Below are positions 52,443-61,228 of a DNA stretch of 64,000 bases, piece by piece. Under the pieces are notes generated by a model, which was not told the DNA's origin, did no database searches, and saw only the letters and a list, made by a program, of their open reading frames with translations. The DNA lies in NCBI RefSeq assembly GCF_023923225.1, contig NZ_CP099489.1, forward strand, positions 2,294,001 through 2,358,000. Reading direction: 5' to 3'. The DNA comes from Ornithinimicrobium faecis (GTDB taxonomy: Bacteria > Actinomycetota > Actinomycetes > Actinomycetales > Dermatophilaceae). Numbering within the stretch: the stretch's first letter is position 1; each line of letters begins with the position of its first letter. The translations under genes were made by a program, and so were the position numbers.

Positions 52443-53984
52443 CTAACTGTTGCGACGCCGCAGAACCGCGCCCGCGAGCAGCACGACCAGGCCGATCAGG
52501 GCCACTCGCTCGGGCCACGGGCCCAGCTGGACTGCCAGCGTCAGGTCCGTGCGCCGCGGCACGGAGCCGCTGATGATGTCCTGGGTGAACAGCTCGGTCT
52601 TGTCGACCACGCTCCCGTCGGGCTGGATCACACCGCTCACCCCGACGGTGCTCACGTGCACCACGGGCCGGGCCAGCTCGACGGCCTTGACCCGTGAGGC
52701 GGCGAGCTGTTGCTCCGACTCGTCGGTGAAGCCGAAGGTCGCGTTGTTGGTGGGCACGAAGAGCACCTCGGCCCCCTCGCGCACGTTCTCGCGCATCAGG
52801 TCATCGACCACGACCTCGAAACAGATGGCGATGCCCAGGACCAGGTCCCCACTCGCGACCGGCACAGACATGACCCCCGGCTCGTCCCCGGCGGCGAAGT
52901 CCCGGGCGACCAGATCGACCTTGTCGCTGAAGAGCCGGAAGAAGTCGCGATAGGGGATGTACTCCGCGAACGGCACGGGCCGCTGCTTGATATAACGATC
53001 GACCACCCCCTGCCCCGGCAGATAGAGCAGGCTGGCATTGCTGACGTGATTCTCCGGCTCGCGCAGCACGCCGCCGACGATGAGCGGCACGCCGACCGCG
53101 TCCAGCGCCTCGTTGATGACGGTCGCGGCATCCGCGTTGCGCAGCGGGTCGATGTCCGAGGAGTTCTCCGGCCACAACACCAGGTCCGGCTCCGGGAGCT
53201 CCCCCGCCTCGACCAGCTCGGCGGCGCGCTTGGTCGTGGCGACGTGCATGTCCAGGACGGCGCGGCGCTGGGCATTGAACTCCAGGGTCATCTCCGGCAC
53301 ATTGCCCTGGATCCCGATCACCTGCAGCGGCTCACCGTCGATCGGGCGCGGGATCAACAGAGGGCCGAGCAGCAGCGCGAGCGCGGCCAGGGCTGCGGTC
53401 GGGGTCTGCCAGGCCAGCCGTATGCCGTGGCGCCCCTTCTCCCCCGGCGTGCCAGTGTGCGAGGGCCTGGTCAGCAGTAGCTGCGCCACCAGCGCGAGCA
53501 ACCCGCCCACGAGCGAAGCCACGAACGTCACCCCCGGCGTGCCCAGCACGGACGCGACCGCCAGCAGGGGCGCATCGGCCTGGCTGAAGGCGACCCGCCC
53601 CCACGGGAAACCGCCAAAGGGCGTTGTGGACCGCGCCAGTTCGCTGACCACCCAGGCCAGCGCGACGGTCAGCGGGCGCACCCCGCGGCGTTGCAGGAAG
53701 CCGCAGACGGCGCCGATGCCCGCGATATAGAGCGCCTCGAGCACCGACAGAGCCATCCAGGGAAGGGACCCGACGAAGATGCCGGTCCAGGACAGCAGCG
53801 GGACAAAGTAGGCCAGCCCGGCGACCAGGCCCAGGCCGAACCCGCGCCAGAAGCCCACCCCGACAGTGGCCAGAGCCAGGGCGCCGATGCCGAGATAGGC
53901 CATCCACCACAGGTCGTGCCCGGGGAAGGCGAGCCAGAGAGAAAGCCCCGCGGCGACGGAGAGGACCAGGCGGAGCAGCACCAC
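52443..53984 (-). CDS. lnt: apolipoprotein N-acyltransferase Lnt
   Basis: A 513-residue membrane enzyme that N-acylates the diacylglyceryl-Cys of lipoproteins. The N-terminal half has 6-7 TM helices (LWLAFPGHDLWWMAYLG, PFGGFPWGRVAFSQ); the C-terminal half is a nitrilase domain with the catalytic Glu region EMTLEFN, Lys region RPVPFAEYIPYRDFF and Cys in ICFEVVVDDLMREN. WPENSSD is also conserved. GTG start at 53984. Confidence 0.94.
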   Translation of the reverse strand: MVLLRLVLSVAAGLSLWLAFPGHDLWWMAYLGIGALALATVGVGFWRGFGLGLVAGLAYFVPLLSWTGIFVGSLPWMALSVLEALYIAGIGAVCGFLQRRGVRPLTVALAWVVSELARSTTPFGGFPWGRVAFSQADAPLLAVASVLGTPGVTFVASLVGGLLALVAQLLLTRPSHTGTPGEKGRHGIRLAWQTPTAALAALALLLGPLLIPRPIDGEPLQVIGIQGNVPEMTLEFNAQRRAVLDMHVATTKRAAELVEAGELPEPDLVLWPENSSDIDPLRNADAATVINEALDAVGVPLIVGGVLREPENHVSNASLLYLPGQGVVDRYIKQRPVPFAEYIPYRDFFRLFSDKVDLVARDFAAGDEPGVMSVPVASGDLVLGIAICFEVVVDDLMRENVREGAEVLFVPTNNATFGFTDESEQQLAASRVKAVELARPVVHVSTVGVSGVIQPDGSVVDKTELFTQDIISGSVPRRTDLTLAVQLGPWPERVALIGLVVLLAGAVLRRRNS

Positions 53985-54032
53985 GTCAGCCTAAGTGAAC
54001 ATGACCCCGAACCAGCCCTCGGATCCGGCAGA

Positions 54033-55124
54033 TCAGGCAGTGCGCCGGTTCCGTCGCTCCCGCACGCTGGTCGCCAGGTCGGACAGGACCTCGGTGGTGG
54101 TCTCCCAGGCCATGCAGGCATCGGTGACCGACTGCCCGTAGGTCAGGCCGCTGGGTGCCGGCTCCTGCTTGCCGGCGACCAGGAAGCTCTCCAGCATGAC
54201 CCCGACGATGGTGTCGTCACCGCCAGCAACCTGGGCACCGATCTCGCGGGCCACCTCGGCCTGACGCACGTGGTCCTTGCGGCTGTTGCCGTGGCTGGCG
54301 TCGATGACCAGGCGTGGCTCCAGACCAGCCCGCTCCAGCAGGGCCCGCGCCGCAGCAACAGACGCGGCGTCGCTGTTGGGTTCGTTGCGTCCACCGCGCA
54401 GGATCACGTGGCCGTCCGGGTTGCCGTCGGTCTCCACGAGGGCGGCCCGCCCCTCCTCGTCGACGCCGAGGAAGGTCTGCGGAGCAGCGGAGGCGACACA
54501 CGCATCGACGGCGACCTGCACGCTGCCGTCCGAGCCGTTCTTCAGACCGACCGGCATGGACAGGCCAGAGACGAGCTGGCGGTGCACCTGGGACTCCACC
54601 GTGCGGGCCCCGATGGCGCCATAGCTGACGGTGTCGGCAATGTATTGCGGCGTCGTGGTCTCCAGGTATTCACACCCGGCCGGCAAACCGGTCTCGAGCA
54701 CACCGAGCAGGACCTGACGGGCCAGGCGCAGACCGCGGGGGATGTCATAGCTGCCATCCAGGTCCGGGTCGTTGATCAGGCCCTTCCAGCCGGTGGTGGT
54801 GCGGGGCTTTTCAAAGTAGACCCGCATCACCACCACAAGGTCATCTGCCAGGTCATCAGCCAGGGTCTTGAGTCGGCGGGCATAGTCGATCGCGGCTCCC
54901 GGGTCGTGCACGGAGCAGGGCCCGACCACCACGAGCAGGCGGTCGTCGTCCCCGCGCAGGACAGACTGGATCTGCCCACGGGAGCTGTCCACGAGGGTGG
55001 CCAGCTCATCGGGCAGCGGCTGCTCGCTGAGGACCTGCGTCGGCGTCGGCAGGGGCTCCATGCGCCGGACCCGCAGGTCATTGGTGCTGGTGCGTCGCGT
55101 CGTGGCGCTGGGGGTGACGCTCAT
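54033..55124 (-). CDS. 3-deoxy-7-phosphoheptulonate synthase (class I DAHP synthase)
   Basis: First enzyme of aromatic amino-acid synthesis: PEP + erythrose-4-phosphate to DAHP (363 aa). Conserved blocks: VVGPCSVHDPGAA, MRVYFEKPRTTTGWKGLINDPDLDGS, PVGLKNGSDG, ILRGGRNEPNS and IDASHGNSRKDH, the last two holding phosphate and metal ligands. It is the AroF/G/H type with the feedback-sensing N-terminal arm. ATG 55124 has AGGAGGAA upstream. An attenuator-like leader precedes it, pointing to control by aromatic amino-acid supply. Confidence 0.96.
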   Translation of the reverse strand: MSVTPSATTRRTSTNDLRVRRMEPLPTPTQVLSEQPLPDELATLVDSSRGQIQSVLRGDDDRLLVVVGPCSVHDPGAAIDYARRLKTLADDLADDLVVVMRVYFEKPRTTTGWKGLINDPDLDGSYDIPRGLRLARQVLLGVLETGLPAGCEYLETTTPQYIADTVSYGAIGARTVESQVHRQLVSGLSMPVGLKNGSDGSVQVAVDACVASAAPQTFLGVDEEGRAALVETDGNPDGHVILRGGRNEPNSDAASVAAARALLERAGLEPRLVIDASHGNSRKDHVRQAEVAREIGAQVAGGDDTIVGVMLESFLVAGKQEPAPSGLTYGQSVTDACMAWETTTEVLSDLATSVRERRNRRTA

Positions 55125-55192
55125 CGGGGTTCCTCCTGATCTGGAGGCGGTGCGCACCTGCTGTCCCGGAGCGCTCCGCCTGTGAATAGCGG

Positions 55193-55275
55193 AGGGCGCG
55201 GACCACATGGTCCACGCCCTGGGTCGGCTCCGGTTGCGCGCGTCAGATGATCTTCGCGCCGGCCGGAGCCGACCC
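55193..55275 (-). promoter_or_regulatory. attenuator stem-loops of the DAHP synthase leader
   Basis: Two strong inverted repeats abut. GGGTCGGCTCCGG (55221-55233) pairs perfectly with CCGGAGCCGACCC (55263-55275), 13 bp, and its 5' arm on the minus strand begins right after the Phe codon of the leader peptide. The second, 55193-55220, has AGGGCG and GGACCA paired with TGGTCC and CGCCCT. A ribosome stalled at the aromatic codons would disturb the first stem. Confidence 0.7.
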
Positions 55276-55305
55276 AAAGAGCCAATACTGCGCAGCGGTG
55301 GTCAT
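55243..55305 (-). CDS. leader peptide for DAHP synthase
   Basis: A 20-residue open frame, MTTAAQYWLFGSAPAGAKII, with consecutive Tyr-Trp-Leu-Phe codons about a third of the way in. Its stop is 118 bases before the DAHP synthase ATG. AGGATA on the plus strand at 55312-55317 (TATCCT in the gene's sense), six bases before the ATG, is a plausible -10 for leaderless translation. Composition and position are those of a ribosome-mediated attenuator. Confidence 0.7.
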   Translation of the reverse strand: MTTAAQYWLFGSAPAGAKII

Positions 55306-55590
55306 GCGATGAGGATACACACTGCTCACGGTCAAGGGGGCATCGGGTGACGAGGCGAAGAGGGCATGAGTCAGGGCCCGTGCGCCGTTGGTGCCGAGCC
55401 CACCGCAGCGGGATGCTGCTGATGGTCCCGTTGTCTACTGAGCGACCGGGCCCTGACTTGTCCACCATCATGCTCAAACGACCGTCCAGGAGCGCAATCC
55501 AGGCGTTGGCACACGCTCTTGTGGAGCGGACGCCCGACTGCGGTCTGGGGCGGTCGCGTGGCTCCGGGGGCACCGGAACCAGTTGCGGAC
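55306..55590. other. stretch without a recognised gene
   Basis: Apart from the leader promoter at its left edge I see no gene here. Short frames on both strands (for example one on the minus strand to 55573) have no family likeness. With the palindromes at 55591-55740 it forms a gap of nearly 480 bases between the DAHP synthase leader and the kal terminator. Confidence 0.55.
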
Positions 55591-55613
55591 CTGAGGGCTA
55601 ACTTAGCCCTCAG
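55591..55613. promoter_or_regulatory. 23 bp perfect palindrome
   Basis: CTGAGGGCTAA-C-TTAGCCCTCAG: 11-base arms around a single C. It could be a dimeric repressor operator or a terminator stem. A second, looser repeat (TGACCTGC ... GCAGGTCA, 55636-55667) follows. No gene is nearby to reveal the target. Confidence 0.6.
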
Positions 55614-55714
55614 ACGCGCTCTGTCAAACGGGCGCTGACCTGCAGGTTTGTGCGTTATCGCAGGTCATCGGCACCGCCGTCAAGTCAATTTCATCGACGA
55701 ACGGCAGGCCTCCC

Positions 55715-55740
55715 CCGGCGTGTCGCCGACGACACGCCGG
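55715..55740 (-). terminator. terminator-like hairpin after the lysine operon
   Basis: CCGGCGTGTCG and CGACACGCCGG form a perfect 11-bp stem with loop CCGA, 44 bases after the kal stop in the direction of transcription. No T-tract, as usual in high-GC genomes. Confidence 0.8.
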
Positions 55741-55783
55741 TGAGCGGTCAGTCATCTGGTCTTCACCGGCGCGCCGCCGTGCG

Positions 55784-56176
55784 TTAGCCGCCGGCGGGTG
55801 GCACGACGACGACGCCGCGGGCCGTGGTGGCCACGACCGGAGGGTCGAGCACGTCAGCGGCCGATCCCCCGCGCTCCGCGTCGCCGCGCGCGGTGACGCG
55901 GACCTCAAACTCCATCTCGCGGCTGCGGGAGCCGACCCGGACCAGCGTGGCCGCGATCTCCAGGCAGTCACCGGCGCGGACCGGGGCGAGGAACTGGACG
56001 TCGGAGTAGGACGCAAACAGCCCCTCGTCCCCGTCCGTGCGGATGCACAGCTCGGTGGCGACGTCGCCGAACAGCCCGAGGCTGTAGGCGCCGTCGACCA
56101 GGTTGCCGGCGTAGTGCGCGTGGCTGAACGGGACATAACGGGAGTGGACGACGCTGTCGCCGACTGAGGCGGTCAC
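55784..56176 (-). CDS. kal: 3-aminobutyryl-CoA ammonia-lyase
   Basis: A 130-residue hot-dog-fold enzyme that eliminates ammonia from L-3-aminobutyryl-CoA to give crotonyl-CoA in lysine fermentation. VHSRYVPFSHAHYAGNLVDGAYSLGLFGDVATEL, with the conserved H.HYAG.LVDGA and E, and FASYSDVQFLAPVRAGD are typical. GTG start overlaps the kamE stop by four bases. The identification rests on both sequence and its place after kamDE. Confidence 0.85.
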   Translation of the reverse strand: MTASVGDSVVHSRYVPFSHAHYAGNLVDGAYSLGLFGDVATELCIRTDGDEGLFASYSDVQFLAPVRAGDCLEIAATLVRVGSRSREMEFEVRVTARGDAERGGSAADVLDPPVVATTARGVVVVPPAGG

Positions 56177-56964
56177 TGCTGCTCCTGAGGGGCTGTGGGA
56201 CGGGTGGTGGCGTCGCCAGCGCGCTGGGCGACGGCGTGGACGAGATAGGAGGCGACCTCCGAGGGGGTGGTGCCCTTGCCGAAGATCCGGTCGACCCCGA
56301 GCACGGCGGAGCTGCCCTCCTCAAACCGGGGACCCCCGGCGATCAGCAGCGGCACGGTGCCGGCCGGATAGGCCTCGCGGAAGGCAGCGGACATGGCGGT
56401 GGTGTTGTGGATGTGGGCGTCGCGCTGCGTGACGACCTGGCTGACCAGCACCGCGTCGGCCTGCTCCTCGCGAGCACGCTCGACGAGCTCGGGGACCAAC
56501 ACCTGGGCACCGAGGTTGACGACCTTGACCTCGGAGTAGTACTCCAGCCCCTTCTCCCCCGCGAAGCCCTTGATGTTGAGGATGGCGTCGATGCCGACGG
56601 TGTGCGCGTCGGTGCCGATGCAGGCACCGACCACGACCAACGGCCGCCGCAGCGTCTTCTTGATGGTGGTGTTGATCTCCTTGGCCGACAGGAGCGGGAA
56701 GTCGCGCTCGATGACCTCGACCTTGTCCAGCTCGACCAGGTGGCTCACGCTGCCATAGACGACGAAGAAGGTGTGGCTGTCGCCCATCGCCTTGGCGTGC
56801 ACCAGCAGCGCCGGTGACATCCCCATCTTGGCCGCCAGCTGCAGCGCAGCACCCTCGGCCCGCTTGTCGTGCGGGATCGGCAACGTGAAGGAGACCTGGA
56901 TCATCCCGTCGCCGGTCATGTCGCCGTAGGGCCGGATCACCGACCCCTGCTCTGTGCTGCTCAC
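56173..56964 (-). CDS. kamE: lysine 5,6-aminomutase beta subunit
   Basis: The cobalamin-binding subunit (263 aa) of the adenosylcobalamin- and PLP-dependent mutase that moves the terminal amino group of lysine or beta-lysine. The B12 motif D119-A-H121-TV-G124 is intact in GTDAHTVGIDAILN, followed by a Rossmann-like domain ending GGPRFEEGSSAVLGVDRIFGKGTTP. The N-terminal dimerisation/PLP part starts QVSFTLPIPHDKRAEGAA. Coupled to kamD and kal by 4-base overlaps. Confidence 0.94.
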   Translation of the reverse strand: MSSTEQGSVIRPYGDMTGDGMIQVSFTLPIPHDKRAEGAALQLAAKMGMSPALLVHAKAMGDSHTFFVVYGSVSHLVELDKVEVIERDFPLLSAKEINTTIKKTLRRPLVVVGACIGTDAHTVGIDAILNIKGFAGEKGLEYYSEVKVVNLGAQVLVPELVERAREEQADAVLVSQVVTQRDAHIHNTTAMSAAFREAYPAGTVPLLIAGGPRFEEGSSAVLGVDRIFGKGTTPSEVASYLVHAVAQRAGDATTRPTAPQEQQ

Positions 56965-58550
56965 TTGCCCTCCTCCAGCAGTGTCGTGGCCGGGTTGTCA
57001 TAGTCGTCGGCCTTGCGCGCCACACCCTCCAGGCCCTTGCCCTGGTCGGCGGGGCGCTTCATGTGCCCGAAGGTGCCGTCGGCGATCGCCTCCAACAGCG
57101 GGGACCAGCCGCGGGTCGGCGGACGGGTCGACATCTCATCCATCAGCGCGATCGCCTCGCCCAGCACGTGCCGTGCCCGGGTCTGGATGAAGCCGTCGCG
57201 CGGCGGGTGGAAGTCCTCGACGAGCCCACCGGCGGAGTTCAGGACGTAACGCACGTTCTGCAGCGCCAGGTCGCGGTCGGACAGGAACGGCGTCACGACC
57301 GCCTCGGTCATCATCCCGACCAGCAGGATGGACTGGCCGGTCATCGCCCCCGCGAGGTTGAAGAAGCCGTCCAGCAGATAGCCCTTGAAGATGTCACCGG
57401 TCATGTGCTTGGTCGGCGGCATCCACTTCAGCGGCGCGTTCGGGAACAGGTGCCGTGCCAGCAGGGCGTGGGCGAGCTCCATCCGGAAGCTGTCGGGCAG
57501 GTCCGGGTTGATCTCAAAGGCGTGCCCGAGCCCCAGCTGCCAGTCCTCCAGCCCCGCTTCCTTGCCGAAATACTCGTTCATCAGCTGGGAGACCGTGACG
57601 GTGTGGGCGGCGTCGACGGCGTCAGCGGTGGTGAGGTAGTTGTCCTCGCCCGTGTTGATGATGATCCCGGCCCGGGCGTGGATCTGCCGGGAGAACCGCT
57701 GGTCAACGAAGGTGCGGATGGGGTTGATGTCGCGGAACAGGATGCCGTACATCGAGTCGTTGAGCATCATGTCGAGCCGCTCGAGCCCGGCCAGGGTGGC
57801 GATCTCGGGCATGCACAGCCCGGAGGCGTAGTTGACCAGCCGGATGTAGCGGCCCAGCTCCTTGCCGACCTCGTCCAGCGCCGCACGCATCAGCCGGAAG
57901 TTCTCCTGGGTGGCATAGGTGCCGGCGAAGCCCTCGCGGGTCGCCCCTTCGGGCACGTAGTCCAGCAGCGACTGCCCGGTGGAGCGGATGACGGCGATGA
58001 TGTCGGCGCCCTCACGCGCGGCGGCCTGGGCCTGCGGGATGTCCTCGTAGATGTCGCCGGTGGCCACGATCAGATAGATCCACGGCCGCTGCTTGGGGTC
58101 GCCCAGCCTGGCGATCTGCTTGTCCCTGGCGGCCCGTTGGCGATCAATGCGCCGTATGCCGGGGCGCACCGCGGCCATCGCGGCCCGTCGGGCGCGGGTT
58201 GCCTCCCCCTTCTGCTCGGGGATCTGGAAGGTCACCGCCCCGGCGGAGGCTTTCTGCGCCAGGGTCAGCAGATCCGGTGCCTCGTCACGGCGCAGCGCGT
58301 CCCACACCGGTGTGGTCACCCCGTGCTCGATGCCCACCTGGTCGCGGACCGCATCGACCAGGTGGTTGACCCACGGCACCCGCTCGTGGTCGGCGCCGGA
58401 CAACCCGGCCAGGCGCAACGTTGCGCGCTCGACCGAAACCGTCGTGTGCGAGGTGGCCATCGCCACGACGGGCTTGCCCAGTCGGGCCGCGTGGGAGCGG
58501 GCCCTGCGGATGCCTGCGCGGTCCAGTTCCAGGACCTTGGGGGTGCTCAC
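56961..58550 (-). CDS. kamD: lysine 5,6-aminomutase alpha subunit
   Basis: The TIM-barrel subunit (529 aa) carrying most PLP and substrate contacts. Conserved stretches include YLIVATGDIYEDIPQAQAAAREGADIIAVIRSTGQSLLDYVPEGATREGF, RLVNYASGLCMPEIA, NTGEDNYLTTADAVDAAHTV and MPPTKHMTGDIFKGY. GTG at 58550 directly follows the amidohydrolase stop. With kamE it converts (3S)-beta-lysine to 3,5-diaminohexanoate. Confidence 0.95.
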   Translation of the reverse strand: MSTPKVLELDRAGIRRARSHAARLGKPVVAMATSHTTVSVERATLRLAGLSGADHERVPWVNHLVDAVRDQVGIEHGVTTPVWDALRRDEAPDLLTLAQKASAGAVTFQIPEQKGEATRARRAAMAAVRPGIRRIDRQRAARDKQIARLGDPKQRPWIYLIVATGDIYEDIPQAQAAAREGADIIAVIRSTGQSLLDYVPEGATREGFAGTYATQENFRLMRAALDEVGKELGRYIRLVNYASGLCMPEIATLAGLERLDMMLNDSMYGILFRDINPIRTFVDQRFSRQIHARAGIIINTGEDNYLTTADAVDAAHTVTVSQLMNEYFGKEAGLEDWQLGLGHAFEINPDLPDSFRMELAHALLARHLFPNAPLKWMPPTKHMTGDIFKGYLLDGFFNLAGAMTGQSILLVGMMTEAVVTPFLSDRDLALQNVRYVLNSAGGLVEDFHPPRDGFIQTRARHVLGEAIALMDEMSTRPPTRGWSPLLEAIADGTFGHMKRPADQGKGLEGVARKADDYDNPATTLLEEGK

Positions 58551-60146
58551 TCAGACTCCTTCTCGATCGAACGTGATGTGCCCGTCGACGACGGTCAGCC
58601 GCGCGACAGGAAGGGGGAGGTCGGGCTCGGCGCCCAGGTCCGGCAGTCCGTCCGTGGTGACCGGAAGCTCGCCGTCGGGGGTGTCCCAGATGACATAGGA
58701 GGCGGGGCCACCGACCACCAGGGAGCCGCCGGGGCGAGCGGCCAAGTCATAGCCGCCCACCGTGTGGGCCTGCACAGCCTCGGTGACGCTCAGCCGCTGG
58801 TCCGGGTTGTGGTGCCACACGGCATACTGCACGGCCTGCCAGGGGTCCATCCGGGTGACCGGACTGTCCGATCCCAGGGCGAGCCGGACGCCCGCGTCCA
58901 CCATGGAGCGCAGGGGGACGGTGGCGAGGGCGCGGTCCTCCCCCAGCCGTGCGGCATACATGTCCTCCGTGCCTCCCCACAGGCCGTCGAACGCGGGCTG
59001 CACACTGGCCCAGATCCCGAGGTCAGCCATGGTGGCGAGCACCTCAGCGTCGGGCAGCTCCACGTGCTCCCAGCGGTGCCGTGCGGCGACCATCGCCTCC
59101 CGGCCCACCACCTCGGCAGCCTGGCGGAAGCCCTCGGCCATCGTGTGCAGGGCGGCGTCGCCGATCACGTGGCCACCGGCCTGCAGCCCCGCGCGGGTGC
59201 ACGCGATGACATGCTCCGCGATCTCCTCGGCGCTCAGATAACCAAAGCCGTGGCCGGGCTCGTCCAGGTAGGGCTCCAGCACATGGGCGGTCCGGGACCC
59301 GAAGGAGCCGTCCGCGCACAGGTCGCCGGCCAGGCCAGCGACGCCGAGGAACTGTCCGAGGTCTGCGGCCTGGGCCTGGTCGGTGACCAGCTGACCCCAG
59401 TAGGCCACTGTCGCGGTGCGGGCCGGACGCTGCCCGGCCTCCAGCACGTGGCGCACGTCCGCAAACGAGGTGAGGTGATCGGCGCCGGTCTCATGGACCA
59501 GCCCGATGCCCCGCTCTGCGGCCGCGCGCAGGGCCAGATCGAGATAGTGCTCGCGGTCGGCGTCGGTCATCGCCGAGGTGAAGGCATTGGTGACGGCCGC
59601 GAAGGCGTCACGGGTGACCACCCCTGTGCCGTCCCAGCCGTCCATCCCGTGCACGCGCGCGACGGCGGCCATCGCCGAGGACACGCTCGCCGAGTGGGCG
59701 TCGACGCGGGGCATGTAGACCACGCCGCCGTAGGTCGCCCTGTCCAGCTCCCGGGCCGTGACGGGGCGGCCCTCGACCCACTTGGTCTCGTCCCAGGAGT
59801 GGGCATAGACCGGCCGTCCGCGCAGGTGGCGGGCGGCGGACTCGACCAGTCGCAGGGCCTCGCCCACCGACCGGGTCTTGGACAGGTCGATGCCGTCCAG
59901 CCCCTGGCCGGTCATCGTCAGGTGCACGTGCGCGTCGCTGAAGGCCGCCGTGACCAGGGCACCGTCCAGATCGACGATGCGGTCGGCGCTGTCCTCGTGC
60001 GCCTGCGCTGCGCCGTCGTCCCCGACCCAGGCGATCGTGCCGTTGCGGGACAGCAGGGCCTGCGCGCCGTCGTGGCCGTGCAGGCGCCCGCCGCGCAGCA
60101 GGATCGTGGGGACGTCGGTGACCTCGGGGTCTGGCTGTGTGCTCAC
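58551..60146 (-). CDS. YtcJ-like amidohydrolase in the lysine operon
   Basis: A 531-residue metal-dependent hydrolase of the amidohydrolase-3 (YtcJ/NfdA) type. The metal His pair is in FSDAHVHLTMTG; later ligands are in GGHVIGDAAL, RWEHVEL and ALGSDSPVTRMDPW. No signal peptide. It lies between kdd and kamD with a 4-base GTGA overlap and zero gap, so it is an integral operon member, yet no hydrolytic step of this kind is part of the known pathway. It may release lysine from an amide or lactam. Confidence 0.85.
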   Translation of the reverse strand: MSTQPDPEVTDVPTILLRGGRLHGHDGAQALLSRNGTIAWVGDDGAAQAHEDSADRIVDLDGALVTAAFSDAHVHLTMTGQGLDGIDLSKTRSVGEALRLVESAARHLRGRPVYAHSWDETKWVEGRPVTARELDRATYGGVVYMPRVDAHSASVSSAMAAVARVHGMDGWDGTGVVTRDAFAAVTNAFTSAMTDADREHYLDLALRAAAERGIGLVHETGADHLTSFADVRHVLEAGQRPARTATVAYWGQLVTDQAQAADLGQFLGVAGLAGDLCADGSFGSRTAHVLEPYLDEPGHGFGYLSAEEIAEHVIACTRAGLQAGGHVIGDAALHTMAEGFRQAAEVVGREAMVAARHRWEHVELPDAEVLATMADLGIWASVQPAFDGLWGGTEDMYAARLGEDRALATVPLRSMVDAGVRLALGSDSPVTRMDPWQAVQYAVWHHNPDQRLSVTEAVQAHTVGGYDLAARPGGSLVVGGPASYVIWDTPDGELPVTTDGLPDLGAEPDLPLPVARLTVVDGHITFDREGV

Positions 60147-61228
60147 AAGGCCCTAGTCTGCTCCCCCGCGAGGCGGGACTCGAACAGTGCCCGCACGCCG
60201 GGCGTGGTCCGCAGCAGGTCCAGAGCCAGCTCCGCGTGCCCGGGCACGTAACCGTTGCCGACCAGCATCCGCACATCGGCCGCCAGACCCTCGGCCCCGA
60301 GGGCCGCGGCGGCGAAGTTGGTGGCCATCGAAAAGAAGATGACGGTGCCGCCCTGGGCCGTCGCCAGGATCGCCGGCTGCTCACACCCCGGGACGTCGAC
60401 GCAGACCACGGTCACGTCGGCCGGTCCCCCGGCCTCCTCGACGGCACCGAGCAGACCCAACGGGGAGCGGGCATCGGCGATCGCCACGACATCGGCCAGG
60501 CCGCTGCCCTCGAGCAGGTCCGCCTCGCGCTGGAAGGGCACGACCGCGATCCGCCGGGACGCGCCCGCGACACCGGCCGCGGCCAGGGACAGCGAGCCCG
60601 ACTTGCCGGCACCACCGAGGACCGCCACCACCGGCGCCTCGCCGGTGCGCTCGCGGTGGTCGGCGATGACGCGGGAGACCAGCGCGGGTGCGCCACACAC
60701 GTCCATCACCATCAGGGCGAGCTCGGGCTCGAGGTCCTCGGGGAGGACCGCTGCGATGGAGCGACCGAACAGGATGGCGTGGCCCCGCGCCGGGACCCGC
60801 TCCCCCAGCCCGTCCCAGCGCTCCAGGCCGTCGGTGATCTGCAGCGGGGTCAGTGACAGTGACACGAGGGTGGCGACGTCGTCCCCGACGCTCAGGCCCA
60901 ACGGGCTGTCCGGTCCGACCTGCGCGACACGCCCGATGAGCATGCCTCCCGATCCGGTGACCGGGTTCTGCATCTTGCCGCGCGTGGCGATGATGTCGAG
61001 CACCTCGGCCCGCACGGCCGCGCCGTCCACCGCTCCCCCGCTCGTGTGCTTCTCGGCGAGCTGGCGATAGGAGGCGGCGTCCAGATTGAGCACGTCGACA
61101 TCGATGCGCACCTCATCGGCGCCGATCTCGGGGCTGGCGTCGAGGCGCCGGGCGGCCTGCGGCAGGCTCAGCGCGTCGCCGGTCGGCTCCAGGACACGAT
61201 GCAGTCCGACGGGACTGGTGGCTGTCAT
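60143..61228 (-). CDS. kdd: L-erythro-3,5-diaminohexanoate dehydrogenase
   Basis: NAD(P)-dependent oxidative deamination of 3,5-diaminohexanoate to 5-amino-3-oxohexanoate (361 aa). A GroES-like N-terminal half (GLHRVLEPTGDALSLPQAARRLD ... EVRIDVDVLNLDAASYRQL) precedes the Rossmann motif VAVLGGAGKSGSLSLAAA; DVCGAPALVSRV and NGYVPGHAELALDLLR are typical of Kdd. ATG 61228 with GGAGG upstream; first gene of the minus-strand operon. Confidence 0.92.
   Translation of the reverse strand: MTATSPVGLHRVLEPTGDALSLPQAARRLDASPEIGADEVRIDVDVLNLDAASYRQLAEKHTSGGAVDGAAVRAEVLDIIATRGKMQNPVTGSGGMLIGRVAQVGPDSPLGLSVGDDVATLVSLSLTPLQITDGLERWDGLGERVPARGHAILFGRSIAAVLPEDLEPELALMVMDVCGAPALVSRVIADHRERTGEAPVVAVLGGAGKSGSLSLAAAGVAGASRRIAVVPFQREADLLEGSGLADVVAIADARSPLGLLGAVEEAGGPADVTVVCVDVPGCEQPAILATAQGGTVIFFSMATNFAAAALGAEGLAADVRMLVGNGYVPGHAELALDLLRTTPGVRALFESRLAGEQTRAL

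Noticed and set aside
55121..55573. A 150-codon minus-strand frame covering the DAHP synthase leader
   Set aside because: It has no family likeness, and the short YWLF leader frame with its stem-loops explains the region better.
57063..60251. A 1062-codon open frame on the plus strand across kamD and the amidohydrolase
   Set aside because: Antisense shadow of two clearly recognisable genes; Gly/Arg/Val/Asp-biased composition without domains.
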